Counted from the stretch's first letter, positions 1-12,396 are shown. The stretch is 64,000 nt of DNA from Dentipellis sp. KUC8613 (GCA_002286715.1 NSJX01000001.1:2657929-2721928), one strand, 5' to 3'. Notes: a model not told the origin generated them from the sequence alone. Program-made: numbers and translations.

Positions 1-3000
1 CGTACTACCTCGTCCGCATGCTGGACGGCCGCATCGACACCCAAGGCACCGTCGCCGATCTCCGCGCACAGGGCGTCCTCGACGATATTGCACAGGACGA
101 GGAGGTGAAGGCGCACGAGGAAGACCAGGCCGTCGCTGCAAAGGAGGAAACAGCCGAGGAGAAAGCCATCGAAACCGCGCCTGAAGCCGAGGAAGAAGCG
201 AAACCGCCGGCAAAGGACAAGAAGGCGAGGAAGCTCGTGAAGGACGAGGAGAGGCAGACGGGCGGCGTGAAGTGGCATATCTACAAGACGTACTTGAAGG
301 CGTCGTAAGTCGATCCTGCTTTTTTTAGATGTCTTTGAGGGAGGCTGATGGGTGGGTTTGAAGGTCGTACTGGACTTGGGGGATTCTGAGTGTCTTCATT
401 GTGATTTCTCAGGTAAGCAGTCCCTGTAGCGTGGTGAGATGGTTGTTGAATGCAGCTTTCGATGCAGCTTCTCGGTGTTGGAGAGAAATTCTGGATCAAG
501 GTACGTAAAGTCTTGTATGTTTCTTTCGAGCTATGGTCTCACATGAAGCTTTCAGATCTGGGGTGAGGCCTATGGCGACTCCGGCACACCCGCGCCCTCG
601 ACACTGTTCCACTTCACCTCCTTCTCTTCCGTCGAACAAGAAGTCCTCACCGAAGGCCCGCTCGCATCGCACCACCTCATGCATGCCGTCCATAGCATGC
701 AATCGCCCAGCGCGCCCTGGACCATCTCCTCGCTCCCTCGTGCCCAAGACGAGCCTCTGTTCTATATCGGCGTCTACGCTGCCATTGGCTTCGCGGTCGG
801 CATCACGAGTATCCTGTCGAACATTACGCAGTATACGGGTGCGCTGAGGGCGTCGCGGGTGTTGTTCAGGAATTTGCTTGATAGAGTTGTGAGGGCGACT
901 ATGAGGTGGCATGATACTACGCCTCAAGGTAAGTTCGATGTCGTCAGCCGGAGGACACGTATTGACGCTTCGAGAATGCAGGACGCATGCTCAATCGTTT
1001 CAGCAAGGTGAGTTGGACTGTCGACGGGTTGTGGCACCGGTGCTAATAGTAAATGCAGGATATTGAGACCATCGATTCGTCCTTGGCGTTCTCGCTCCAG
1101 GCTGTCAACTCGTCGCTCGCTACGTTCGCTGCCTCCGTCATCACTGTCGCGTTCGTCTCACCTTCATCCTAATCCACACGCTTTTACTAACCTCTACTGC
1201 CTGCAGCGTCATCTTCCCGTTCTTCCTGATCCCTGCTTTCGTCATCGGACTTGTATACCGCAAGCTGGCGATCGGATACCTTAATACCGGTCGTGACCTG
1301 CGTCGCATGGAGTCTAACACCCGTTCCCCGATCTTCTCGGAATTCAACGAGTTGTTGGAAGGTATCGTCACCGTGCGCGCATTCTCCGCCGAGCAGCGCT
1401 TCCTCGATACGCTTCACACGAAGATCGACTTGACTACGAGGGTATGTAGTATTTTCGCATCCATTTATCTTGGTTGCATGCTGACCTCTGCGAAAGATGT
1501 GGTACACATTCTGGATGACGAACCGCTGGCTGCTGCTCAACTTCGATTCGCTCGGCGCGCTCGCCGTGCTCGTCACGACGCTGTTTGCGCTCTCGGGATA
1601 CGTCAGTGCCGGTCTTGCCGGTCTGTGTATTACGTCCGCCATGGCGTTTACCACTAGCATCTACTGGGCGTGCCGTTTCTGGACTGGGCTTGAGCTCGAT
1701 TTGAAGTGAGCAGTACCATGTTTCATGTTCCATTAATTGTTTCCTCACGTGTTCGTTCATAGCTCGGTGGAGCGCATCGTCGAGTACCTCGACCTCCCGC
1801 AGGAGCCGGCCGCCATTATCGAATCGAACCGCCCGCCTGCATACTGGCCGTCCAGCGAAAGCAACAACCTCATCGTGGTTGAGGACCTCGAGATCAAGTA
1901 TGCACCCGAGCTGCCGCCGGTGCTGCACCACATTTCGTTCTCGCTGAAGGCGCGTGAGCGTGTGGGGTTGCTCGGTCGGACGGGCAGTGGGAAGTCGACG
2001 CTTGCGATGAGTATTTTGCGCTTTGTGAGTTGATCTTGGTGGTGTGAAGATGGCTTTAGGTACTGATGATGATTGTTTCGATAGGTTGATCCGGCGAGTG
2101 GCAAGATTCTTATAGACGGGATTGATATCTCTTCCATTGGGTTGCATGACCTGAGGTCTCGCGTTGTAAGTGGGCTCTCTGACACGCTTTTTGATATTAT
2201 CTGACCATGCTCCGTAGACATTCATCCCTCAGGTACCTTGATTTCGCATGCTTTCTTTCGCGATGCTGATGCTGTGTCCAGGATGCTACCCTATTCTCCG
2301 GAACCTTGAGGGACAACTTGGATCCTTTCAGTAAGCATATAAACCTCTTCCACCTTCTCTCGTCGCTGATGGCGTTCTGCAGAGGAGCACGAGGATGTGG
2401 AGTGCCTAGATGTCCTGCATCGTGTGCATATGCTCACCGACAGCGCCTACGAGTCCCAGCGGACGTCCCGTCAGACCTCCCGCGCTGGCACTAGGCCTAC
2501 TACACCCTCGCCTGAGGACGGGGAGCCCTCGACATCGTCTCCTCCTTCGATCGCGCCTTCTGCGACGGAAGTTGAGAGCAAGACCACTATAACGCTGGAC
2601 ACCCAGGTGTCGCCTGGTGGCACGAACTTTTCGCAGGGACAGCGGCAACTCATTGCCATGGCGCGTGCACTGCTGCGCCACAGCTCCATCATTGTGCTCG
2701 ACGAGGCGACGAGTAGCATCGACTTTGCTACGGACGCGAAGATCCAGACCACGATCCGTGAGGAATTCGGGGGCTCGCTGTTGCTGACCGGTACGTGTCT
2801 AGCCATCTCGAGAAGTACAGCCTTACTAACGCTTTGGCCTTGATTCGTAGTCGCTCATCGGTTGAGGACCGTCATCGACTACGATCGCCTCATCGTCCTA
2901 GACAAGGGCGAGATCGCGGAGTTCGACACTCCGTGGAACTTGATCCAGAAGGAAGATGGTATCTTCAGGACGATGTGTCTGAAGAGCGGCATGTTCTCGG

Positions 3001-3050
3001 AGCTTGAGCAAGTCGCGAAGGCCAAAGCGGAAGCCGACGGCAAGGCTTGA
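1..3050 (+). CDS. ABC transporter, ABCC (MRP/YOR1-like), 3' part
   Basis: The window opens inside the first nucleotide-binding domain, at residues [17 protein letters not shown], so the 5' half is missing. A charged linker follows, then the second membrane domain (about 390-1710), joined over introns at about 305, 409, 930, 1010, 1150, 1440 and 1710. The second nucleotide-binding domain holds Walker [13 protein letters not shown] (about 1970), the Q-loop [13 protein letters not shown], signature [17 protein letters not shown] (about 2630), Walker [11 protein letters not shown] and H-loop VAHRLRT. A Ser/Thr-rich insert (about 2460-2580) sits between Q-loop and signature. The stop is TGA at 3048-3050. 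The family exports drugs and conjugates across plasma or vacuolar membranes; the substrate here is unknown. It is a close paralogue of the complete transporter at 52719-59254, which shares intron positions and nearly the same C-terminus. Confidence 0.93.
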
Positions 3051-4146
3051 TTCGAGCGAATCGATAGAGCGATCTTGACATTTGGTGCTATCTCAGTAAT
3101 GCTGGTACCCGCATGTGTGTTATCTATTTATATGTTTTCTATTGACTCTATTTGATGTTTTCTTGGACAAATGATACAATGAGCTGTTATTCAGCGGACG
3201 TACGACTGGTATGTCAGATGCTCTGCGATTAGCACGCGCGTCCCCGATGTTTCCTGAATGGCTGTCAGGTTAAGTTCAGCTCGGGGTATTCTTGACCATC
3301 GATGTCGACGCGATGTAACAACGTGGTACCGCAGTAGCTTACAGGGCATAGACGGAACACAAAAATGAACATACCGAATTCATAGAACACCGGCCTCACT
3401 CGGGGGTCCAAAGTGGTCCATGATGTCTATATACAGCTATCCACCATCTGAGCGCTGGATGGTGACAATTGAGTTGTCACAGGGCACATGCATAGACCAC
3501 TCCACCGCAATAGGAAATGTGCGCTTATGTTGTGCACGCCTCCATACAACATACAGTAGGCCTTCAGTTTTCGCTCTACCTAGTCCTACACTGATGAACT
3601 GTTCGATCGTGAAATTTAGCTGCATTGTGATGCTCCATCATAAGACCGACGAAGAAGGCAGGTACTGCTACGTGAAGCCACGCAAGCGTAGCACAGGTTG
3701 GTCGGTGCGACTATTCCCACATGCTATTCATACACGAGGCCTTACTGTAGACGGAGCCAGCGCTTACAGTTGTACTTCCAGCGCGTCTGTTCATGTACAG
3801 TAGAACATGGCCAGACATACAGATGAAGATGCCGATGGTGTTCATTCCGCCAAATCACGTCACCTTTTTGAGGTGGCCTACAGTAAGTGCGGTGCTGACC
3901 ACACACGATAACATTCGTTTATTGTATTTCGACCACTCACCACTCATCCTCTCACAGCACTCCAAACGTGTCGGGTCTACAATCGAAGGTACTGCAGGGG
4001 GAGTGCACGTCTGTCTGTAGCACTGCAGTGCCTGGATATCCGAGTATAAGAAGAGAAGATTGGTATCCCGTACCCCAGCGACGTATCGACTCGCAATTGT
4101 CCCGATCCTCATCTGCTATCCCAGCCCCTACAGCTACTTCCCCCTA
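3051..4146. other. intergenic, no gene seen
   Basis: This stretch holds the 3' end of the ABC transporter transcript and the promoter of the next gene. The open frames in it (for example 3420-3803) have no recognisable domain, no splice-consistent extension and no paralogue in the window. Confidence 0.5.
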
Positions 4147-6214
4147 ATGGCGATTTCTCATAATGGCCGCAGTATTGGACAACGATCAACGTCAATCGGC
4201 GCACGTAGCCGGTCTCCCTCTCTCGAGCCCGCATTGTTCGGTGCAATATCCTTAGCCAGTTTACATGGATTTTCTGACGACAGCCAGAGTAATGGCGACG
4301 TCACAAACATGTTGAAGCAAGGGTTGAATGAGATGGAGCAAAATATACGCGCCCACAAGCAACCAAGATTGTCAAAAGAGGTAAATCAATAGTTATCTCT
4401 GCGGGATTTCATCACTCAACTAAGATTTGTAGCGTGTTTTCGATGTCGTTACATCAATTCTCGGTGCAACCACAGTCGCTGGTATTGAAATGCTCGAACT
4501 AGCCCCCGTACCGGGACTTGCAAGCGTCGGAAGGTTGCTATTACACATATGGGAGGCTCTAGAACACGTCCAGGTAATAGCAATCCTTTTTCACGGGATG
4601 GCACTCATTCCACGTCCATTAGTTTAATCGACGCGACTGTGAAGACCTTACGGCGTTTTGCGTGGATACTGTATGTATTGTTCGTATGAAACTGTCGGGG
4701 ACGGGTAACGCCTGTCCGGAGGAGCTGCAGGGGGCTATCCGAATTTTGGATGAGTAAGGTATTTACGCAGGGAGATATTAGCATGTGAATTAATCATTCT
4801 CTAGCGCACTACGGGAGGCATTCAAGGTCATCAGCGACCAGCGATCCCATTTATTTGAGCACCGTGATTTCGGTCACTGCATCGAACGTTGCAGAGCTCG
4901 CCTACAAGAATCCCTGTCCCTATTGACCGTGCGCAAGCTAACTCTCACTTCAGTCTTTCCATACAATCTCACGTCGCGCAGGCCGCTACATCCCTTGACC
5001 TCATGAAGACAATGAAAGTACAAGGTTCAAAAATCTCTACCTATGTCCCTTCTCAGCATCCTCCGTTGCCGAGAGTAATCCCTGTTGGTTTTCCTCGTCG
5101 TGCCCCAGATGTCGGCGTAGATTTGGCTATTACAGTAGAAACATCATTCACAGAACTACGCCATGGCCAACCGACGGGCACAGTCACTTGTTCATGCAAT
5201 GCTCTTCCAAGCATCGAGGACAGGACAGACCTTGTGCCCTTAGTAGCGCTACACGCTAATCAGCCCATGGAAAGGAAGCGCAACTGTGCACGAGAGTATG
5301 CAGATCGAGTACAACATTGCTTCGACTCTACTCGTAGGTTGTCATCATATTCAGCTCGTGCGTGCTCTGGCTGACGAGATGAGTAGTGGCCCTCGCCTTG
5401 TGGACTCCAACGCCTGTCTCAATCGGTGCGGTTGGGTATTATTCTGAGGAGAGTGGGGGCTTCATCACGCTTTTCAATGCCTTGCGGCCAGCGGATTCCC
5501 CCGATGGAGTAGCAGAAAAAGTCCAGAGTCTCTCCGCATTCGGATCCACCAAACAAACATGCATCTCCCATCCTCGGCCTTCTTCCTGCAATATTTTTCG
5601 CTCACATCAGCGCAGTATTTCGTGGGTTTTTGGATTGCCTATCTCCTTCCGCCACCACTCATTGGTTTGTAGCTTCAATGTCAGAGCGGGTAGTGCGGCA
5701 GCCTTTCTCCACACCTGGAGGACTACCTGGCATTATTTCGAAGACGCACGCACATGCGAAACATGGTTAAGCAGCGAGATCGGCAATGTTATCGAGTTTT
5801 ATGGCCATCAGCATAACGTGACGAAGCGAAACCTGATTCTGGGCGAGTGCTAGCATCTTTTGTAACCTGGTGTCGATAAAATTCAACAGCATTTCCCCGC
5901 AGTGACCGGTACGCTGAATGCTCGTGAATATGCCATATTCGTTTGTCAGCGGCACCCGGGCGGCAAGGTCAGTCCCCAGAAGTATCGTGTTGAGTTCTGT
6001 TATGCTTATCATGGCTTAGGTGAAATTCAATGCCGCCCATCGAGCTCGACCCGGGCAGCCATGGGGAGCATTCTCATTGCCCGAAGAAGATCCAGCGAAG
6101 GCTGTGTCCCAAAGTGTCAAGGTCTCGAAGGTCAAGTCACAGAAAGAGAAATCTGATACTGTCCTTCTGGCTGAATTACGGCTCTCGGATATTCAGCGCC
6201 CGGGAGCAGCCTGA
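4147..6214 (+). CDS. hypothetical protein with MLKL-N-terminal-like helical domain
   Basis: The chosen start is the ATG at 4147 (MAISHNGRS), followed by a Ser/Arg-rich leader. After an intron at about 4381-4431 comes a helical segment (VFDVVTSILGATTVAG, then PGLASVGRLLLHIWEALEHVQ-like) that resembles the four-helix N-terminal domain of MLKL-like adaptors found in many agaricomycete proteins. The next exons (about 4625-4755 and 4805-4930) continue the helices. The C-terminal half has ALALWTPTPVSIGAVGYYS, TLFNALRP, VTGTLNAREYAIFVCQ and GQPWGAFSLPEEDP, which belong to a conserved but uncharacterised fungal module. The stop is at 6212-6214. Splice sites between about 4930 and 5900 are uncertain. 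From family knowledge such N-terminal domains act in membrane-directed cell death or incompatibility; that role is inference here. Confidence 0.62.
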
Positions 6215-6392
6215 CCAACTGCACCTTCTCGGGCATATATTAAAAAGAGCCTCAAAGTGAGTTCGTTTGCCTTGGGGCATTCATGACCCCGATTGCTGAT
6301 TGCAGTACGTTCCGTCTTCCAATCGCCACAGCAATCCATGATTAGCTTTATAATCAAAAACTTTCTCTTATTCGTGCTGTTCTGAACTAGAA

Positions 6393-8980
6393 TCACGAAT
6401 CGAGTCTGAACAGAGCGCTACCGTGTACGTGATCTTGCACGCCAAAGTATGGCTGGCGGAAAAGATCCACATTGTCCACCGGATTGTCTATACCGTGGCT
6501 AAAAATGCTAGACTAAGCCTTCTATTCGAGTACATAGATCAAAGATTGTGAAAAGTCTTACACGGTAACGAGATGGTTCACAGCAACCTCCCGATGAGTC
6601 CCTGCCTGTGCTTCATCATTCATGCAATGGTTACAGAACCAACTGCCACGAGCATAATCCGGGATTTCTCTCCGGCTCAGAAGAGGAAGATTGACCAAAC
6701 TGATTGGAGGAGATATGTCCTGATGGGTACACGACAGATGCCAGAGCTGAAGTACCGTGAACAACGAACCCGGAGAGAAATGATGGAGGATGCGAACCAT
6801 GGTTCTCCAGTTAAGACCTTCAATGGTGAGCATGCCGCCCGCTTTCTTCTGCTTCTCGTGCTCCTGTTCGTGGCACGTCGTGCAGGAGAAATATCTATCG
6901 AGCCGGTCCATCTCGATAGCCGTCGTTTCGCATGGGTTCAGGCCCAGGAGCCTGACCATCCGCGCGACGATCCGCGAGCTCCGGTCATCAAAGTGCCAGT
7001 CCGAGTGTGCGAACCAGCTGTTGCAAAAATCGCGAGCGATGTACGCCGTCTGGCCTCCGTTCCTCGGTTGCACGAATGTGGCGATAGCGAGCTCGAGAGG
7101 TCCTGCGAACTTCGACATCAGTTCGACGCGCGCCCTGGCAAGTTCGGCGGCAGGGCTGTCGAGGGTGATGAACTTCATGGGTCGTTTAGGTCCATATGCT
7201 CCTTTCGGTAGCAAGGAGGCGTATCTGTCTCGCCGTGCTTCGATGAAACGTGAAAGTTGGTCCGGCATAGTATGAAAGGCCTCGATCCATTCTACTTCGG
7301 AGACGTCGAGAGCAGCATCCCTCTCAAGGAGTGGCTGGAAGCACGAAAAGCGGGCGATATCATTGCCATTCTGAGCCAGGTAGACCTGCTGAATAGGAAG
7401 AAGGCTTTTCTTATAGTCGCGATACCGGGATATAATTGCGTAACGGCGATTGTCATGAACGCGCTCCTTTCTGATCTGAGAAAGAATGGGATCAAGAGTC
7501 TTTCGGATGTTAGCGAACCCTGAATAGGTTCGGTAAATTGTGAGGGATATCAAAGAGCATAGACCAGCGTACCTTCGTCAGTCAGCAGAGCAGTTGAGAG
7601 TACCAAGGGATGGTATTGAAAGCGATGGGCCTGTAATTCGTACCCGTATCCCAGATCTTCGTAGTGTGCCTTGATACTGAATGAAATTTAAAATTATCTG
7701 TTACAAGAGCATTAGTCGAGGACAACGTACGCTTCGTATCGCGCCCAAGGCGATCCATGCGCAACCAATGAAACCTGTTTCTCGAGGGTGAGAGCGCTCT
7801 GATACGATAAATCACATAAGACATTTATTGAGGAAGACATATGAATGCTCACTTTCGAAACTACGTCAACATAGCTTCGTCTCTCCTCGAAAAAAGCTTC
7901 CACTGATTCCGGTCTGCTGGATTCCAGTTCTCGGACTTCCGCATCCATCTTCTGCAAGTCTTCAATCCAATAATAATCGCTCTGTGTCTCGCCATTAGCG
8001 CTCACTATCGAAGTTTGTCAATTCAATTATAGAAGAAGGGGGATCGAAAGAGTTCGCGTACTATTCGTGCAAGGGACCAGGTCAAGGACGACAGGGAGGA
8101 GGTCAGGACATTTCTTCTTGAAGTTTGAGGCGTTGACCAATCTATGAAACGTTGAACGACTTCCGCTTCCTATCATGCAATAATTGATACCCACCCAGCC
8201 TTTAGACATTTCTTACACAGTCGCATTCTAAGCATAAAATCGATCCGCCACGCCCCTTTACCACCACAATTCTACCAGACAAAAGTCAGCTCCTGTGCAC
8301 CATCATGACGGTTGGCGTGAACGTACAAAACAGAGGGCGCCGTTGAACAAAAGGTTCGCCCATAGCGGTTCGGATATGTCGCTAGGTGGATCAGGGGCTT
8401 CTCTCAATGGGTTATTTTTGCGAGCGGCCTTCCATGCCCACAGCGACTTTCGAGAAAGCAAGACGGCCCGAATTGGTTTACAGGTCTGCATCAATTTCAC
8501 GAGCTCAACTGGAGAGAGTAAAGCAAAAATCTAGCACAACCGATGACCATGATTACTCGGAGCCAAAGGACCAACTCAGACTACGTACCTCGAATAGAAT
8601 ATCGAGGGGCATCATGGGCAATTTTCCCGGAGGGCGGCTGTCGATCTCGTCGAATTCGATAGGCCCCTTCTTCTTTGTCAACTTTGCTCTTTTCATAGGT
8701 TTCGCTTTCCCCACAGACTCAGCTTTCTTCGTATGTCCTCCCTTCCCCGAAGACGCAATCGCCCCGCGCTGTATCGCTATAGAAAAATCCAGCAAGTTGA
8801 ATGCGTCAGTTACGGAAACAATATAAGCCACTGACTTCTATTTGCGCTGGCTGCCGTTGCGCCTTCGCCGTTGCTGCCAGTTGAAGTGACAGACGGATCA
8901 TTGCCATCGTCGCCCGTTCTGACAGCTGCAAGGGCGGCTCGAGGAGGAGCGACACGTCGGGATCGGGTTGAAGCCCGCAT
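6393..8980 (-). CDS. F-box protein with Cys-rich tail (copy 1)
   Basis: The start is the ATG at 8978-8980 (MRASTRSRRVAPPRAAL), matched by the start of copy 2 (MRSSSRLKRAALPRSAP). Order: a basic, Lys-rich N-terminus; an F-box split by an intron (LPMMPLDILFE then IFALLSPVELVKLMQTCK); a conserved SLWAWKAARKNNP segment; a Cys pair module ending RMRLCKKC; a long helical region; then FSCTTCHEQEHEK and WFCNHCMND, probably metal-binding. The last exon after an intron at about 6505-6575 begins VHGIDNP and ends at a TGA at 6393-6395. F-box proteins bind Skp1 and select substrates for SCF ubiquitin ligases; the target is unknown. It is a paralogue of 14903-17527 with shared intron positions, on the same strand. 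Confidence 0.8.
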
Positions 8981-9518
8981 GTCGGTCGGAGGTCAGAAAA
9001 GACATGTAATAGACTGCTGGTTTTATTTACTTATACGAGGTGGCTGTTCCGAGTCAGGGTCGGCGACGGGCGCCATCGCTGTGCATTACGGCCCGCGATG
9101 CCATTTTTCTGTGCTATCCTCACGGCTAGCGGTCCATTCCCGTCAAGCTCCCGGATGTGCTGAAGACTTGCGAGACGGGTCTACAATCGAAGGTAGCATG
9201 GAGGGAGGATGCACATTTGGGGCACTGCATCAGGTTGGTGCCTACTTAGTAAAAGACCACTCAAAGGCATATCATCTCGCTATCCACGCGAGTCTCAACT
9301 TCTCCTCGAGAGCAACTTCCCCCATGGCAACTCCCTGCATCACTCGATATAATTACAAGTCTATCATAATCGCACCCTACACGAACATATATCATACCGA
9401 CAAGACGACAAGATGGTTGAGATGAATGAGCAGACATCAGAGCAACAAGTAAATGTCCTCAAAGAACGGTGCACGATAGATCTGGTAGTGTCGTGTATCA
9501 TGGATGAGATGCCTGCTC

Positions 9519-10176
9519 CTATTTTGCTGCCCTTATGGGAGCAAGTTTGATTGGTTTACATTCAACCTTTGAGATCAGTCGAGCCTCGAAAGCGCGCAAC
9601 TGCTGCTTGAAACCATCATTGGGCTTAACATAAGGACGGCCTACAAGACATATGGGACATCAGTATGCATCAATGATGAAAGAACTGTCGTGCCGTACAG
9701 CCATGGATTGCTTCCAAGGCGCCATTAGAATCATACCCCATTCTGAACATCACTACTCGTGCCATTAGCAAAACGTAAACATACAAAGAAGTGGCACTGA
9801 CGATAGGCTGCTACCACCGTCGCCGAGCGCGAGATTCCGTCACGGCTATGCACAAGGACAACGCCGCCAGATTGCATGGCATTATCAATAAAGTCGCATG
9901 TGCTTGGAAGCCACTTGAGCAAGTTGGCATGCTTATCGTCTTCGACAGGGACTTTCATGTACGAATACTGCGCGCGTTCCGGGATCTTCTCGTTACACAC
10001 AGATATGACATGCGTGATTCGATGTTGTTCCAAAGTATATATGGACTCGGCTGCTGGCAGACTGCGTAGCATGATGAGATTCCCGGAACATCAACGGAAG
10101 AAGCACCGGAAGAAACAGACCTTCCCAAGAAGAGACGACCACCTATGATCGTGTCGATATTAGTCCAGAGAACCAT
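9519..10176 (-). CDS. dual-specificity phosphatase-like, catalytic Cys replaced by Ser (copy 1)
   Basis: The exon at 10176 starts MVLWTNIDTIIGGRLFLG and, after an intron, continues SLPAAESIYTLEQHRITHV, then KVPVEDD (the general-acid loop) and the phosphate loop VLVHSRDGISRSATVVAAY. The family signature is HCx5RS; here the cysteine is Ser, about residue 91, codon AGC at 9845-9847 on the minus strand. Arg and the following Ser are kept. The last recognisable exon reads GRPYVKPNDGFKQQLRAFEAR and ends at TAG 9519-9521. The exon between about 9650 and 9780 cannot be joined cleanly, so either an intron is misplaced or the gene is damaged there. A Cys-to-Ser change is expected to abolish catalysis and leave substrate binding, so this may be a pseudophosphatase. 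The neighbours are an SDR and, beyond it, a second DSP. Confidence 0.78.
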
Positions 10177-11110
10177 GTTAGTCTGCTGAGATTATGTCGA
10201 GATCCGTCGGGGAAAGCAACGAGGTCGAGGTTGAGGTCGAGTATTTCGTCGAGTTGCAGAGGAACTGCAGGAGACCACGACGACTTTTATACTGGTGAAG
10301 CACAAATGCGACCCACATTGATCAAAGCACAGACAGGAAGTGGCACTGTGTCGTGCTTCCAAAGAAGGTGGCTTTTGCGGCGAGTCGCCGCAACAATAGT
10401 CGTGCCATCGTGCCAGTGCTTTGCGTGACATCGATGTGACAGTCAAACCGGTGGCTGCAAGCTCAACAGTATTGCGGAGTAAGTTGGTCCGGTCTCAGGG
10501 AGCTTGTGGTCTTTAAGTATTGTAGACAGTCAGTAGACGACCACCGACCGATGGCCTCCTGATTATGACTGGAAAAACGGCGGAGAAGTCGGCAGAGGAC
10601 GTACACACGGCGAACAGATAGTAAGCCCGTACCTTGGGGACCCTATGACTCAGATGAAACATATCGCCACATACCATACCCCAGCGGCTGTGTTGTGAAA
10701 CCCGGTCTTGAAGTACAAAAGACAGAGTGCGCGCGTGCGCTTGCCACAGCGGCCCACGCAGCCGGACATAGCCGGACATCTAGCTCTCCAGCAGTTGCGT
10801 GCCGGCTGTACAAGAGTTCATCGGAGGTGGTGGCATACTCATTCGTCGTAATAGAACCAATCGTCCTTGAATGAGATAGTGCTACGGTCATCGGTGATGA
10901 GGAGAAGGGAGTTGTTGAGCTGTGTCTGTGAAATGGCCCTTACATAACTTAACGTATCTTGTGTTATTTAGCTTATTTCTAAATCTTATCGCGCACATTA
11001 TGGTATTCTGGTTTCGATACCCGCGGGAACACATGCGAGGAACGTTCCAAAGATATTGTTACTAACGATGGTTTCTTTCACGAGCCAAGATACTGAAGAA
11101 GCATCCAAGG
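10177..11110. other. intergenic, no gene seen
   Basis: Several short open frames occur on both strands (for example 10513-10779 and 10192-10446), but none shows a domain, a paralogue or a splice-consistent extension. The stretch presumably contains the promoter of the phosphatase-like gene and the 3' end of the SDR gene. Confidence 0.45.
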
Positions 11111-12396
11111 TCAGCCAGTGTTGTCGATTTCGTTTTTAGTTCTTACCTCAGCGACAGGCACGAAGCTCTCGGGTCCATTAACAATCAAATGCAGTCCTCC
11201 ATCGACGCTGACTCGTTGCGCCGTTATGTACGACCCCGCTGCGCTGGACAAGTATATGATGGTACCTGCCGAAGAAAATCAACAATTGACAAGGAACATC
11301 TTCCGTCTCTCCGGACGCACCGGCGAGATCTTCAGCAGAACCCGCCCGCTGCAGGGGAATCACCGATCCTGGCAATGGCGGATACGTATCACTGTCTCAG
11401 GAAGTTAGGCCTTTATCCTTTCCCCGAGAAGGAAGCAGGTATGCACCTCTTAAACGAGCCAACCGAAAGAATATTCACCCGAATCTTGTGTTGACGGAGC
11501 TTGGAAGCCATGAGGACAGCAACGTGTTCTTGGGCAGCGCGGGTGGATATGTAACCTGACGAAATTCACATTAGCGGAACTGTTCTATCTGTTGTCAGTC
11601 GTGGAGAACCTTCAAAGGGCAGGAACGAATTCCAGGTTTGAGTGCCTCCACTGCCAATGATGATCACGGAGCCACGGCCTTCGCCTTTGGATGCCGCACG
11701 CCCAAGCAAATGGAGGAACGACGCGGTCAACATGTACGGGGCCCACGTGTTGGCGGTAATCATCGTCCTCCAATTCTCGGGATCGGAGGCCTTGAATGCG
11801 GCTTGGATCGTCTCGAGGGAATCGCGGTGATTGGCGGGTTTTTCAAAATATGTGACGGCAGCCTGGCGAGGGGACGCGTTAGAGGCGGTAAGAAACCATG
11901 GAAGCAGTAAAAACGTACATTGTGGATGAGAATGTCCAAGGTGTTGTCTTCTTTCTCTACGAACTTGACGAGGTTCTCGATGTCATCTTTCTTGCTGATA
12001 TCGGCTACAATGCTACAATATCCAATCCTCGACAGTCAGCAGGCCAATCGACTATAGAAGCTAGTGGGCTTACTAGCGCGACTTTCCAGGAGCAATAGCA
12101 TTGAGCTTTTCAATCTGAGCTTTCAAGGTCTGTTCCCTCCTTCCGCAGATGTATACTTGATTGAAACCCGTGTTCATTTATACTGAAAATGAAATTTTGT
12201 AGATGCGCATCTCACCTTTGACTCCATTCGCGACGAGGCCTTCTGCCATGAGTGCGCCTAAACCTCCCGCACCGCCGCCTGTTCATGCATTTAGGTAAGG
12301 AATTCATCAGCGTGGACACTAAGCTAGGTTCTCACCGGTGACAACGGCCACACGGCCTTCGACGTTGAAGAGCGACTGGATCTTGAGGGTGGTCAT
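11111..12396 (-). CDS. short-chain dehydrogenase/reductase
   Basis: The start is MTTLKIQSLFNVEGRVAVVTG (ATG at 12394-12396). The Rossmann glycine motif TGGGAGGLG spans the first intron. Next come VYICGRREQTL, ISKKDDIENLVKFVEKEDNT, LDILIHN, ITANTWAPYMLTASFL and GSVIIIGSGG (catalytic Ser). After an intron comes EGYISTRAAQEHVAVL, where Tyr is the catalytic residue. The usual YxxxK lysine is Arg in this copy (codon at 11539-11541). The C-terminal exons read VIPLQRAGSAEDLAGA and YLSSAAGSYITAQRVSVDGG, ending at TGA 11111-11113. The family catalyses NAD(P)-dependent oxidation or reduction of hydroxyl/keto substrates; the substrate is not predictable. It lies between the two phosphatase-like genes on the same strand. 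Confidence 0.88.

Noticed and set aside
6573..7211. Plus-strand frame of 212 residues inside F-box copy 1
   Set aside because: The opposite frame is the F-box protein with a paralogue and conserved Cys motifs; this frame has no counterpart in copy 2.
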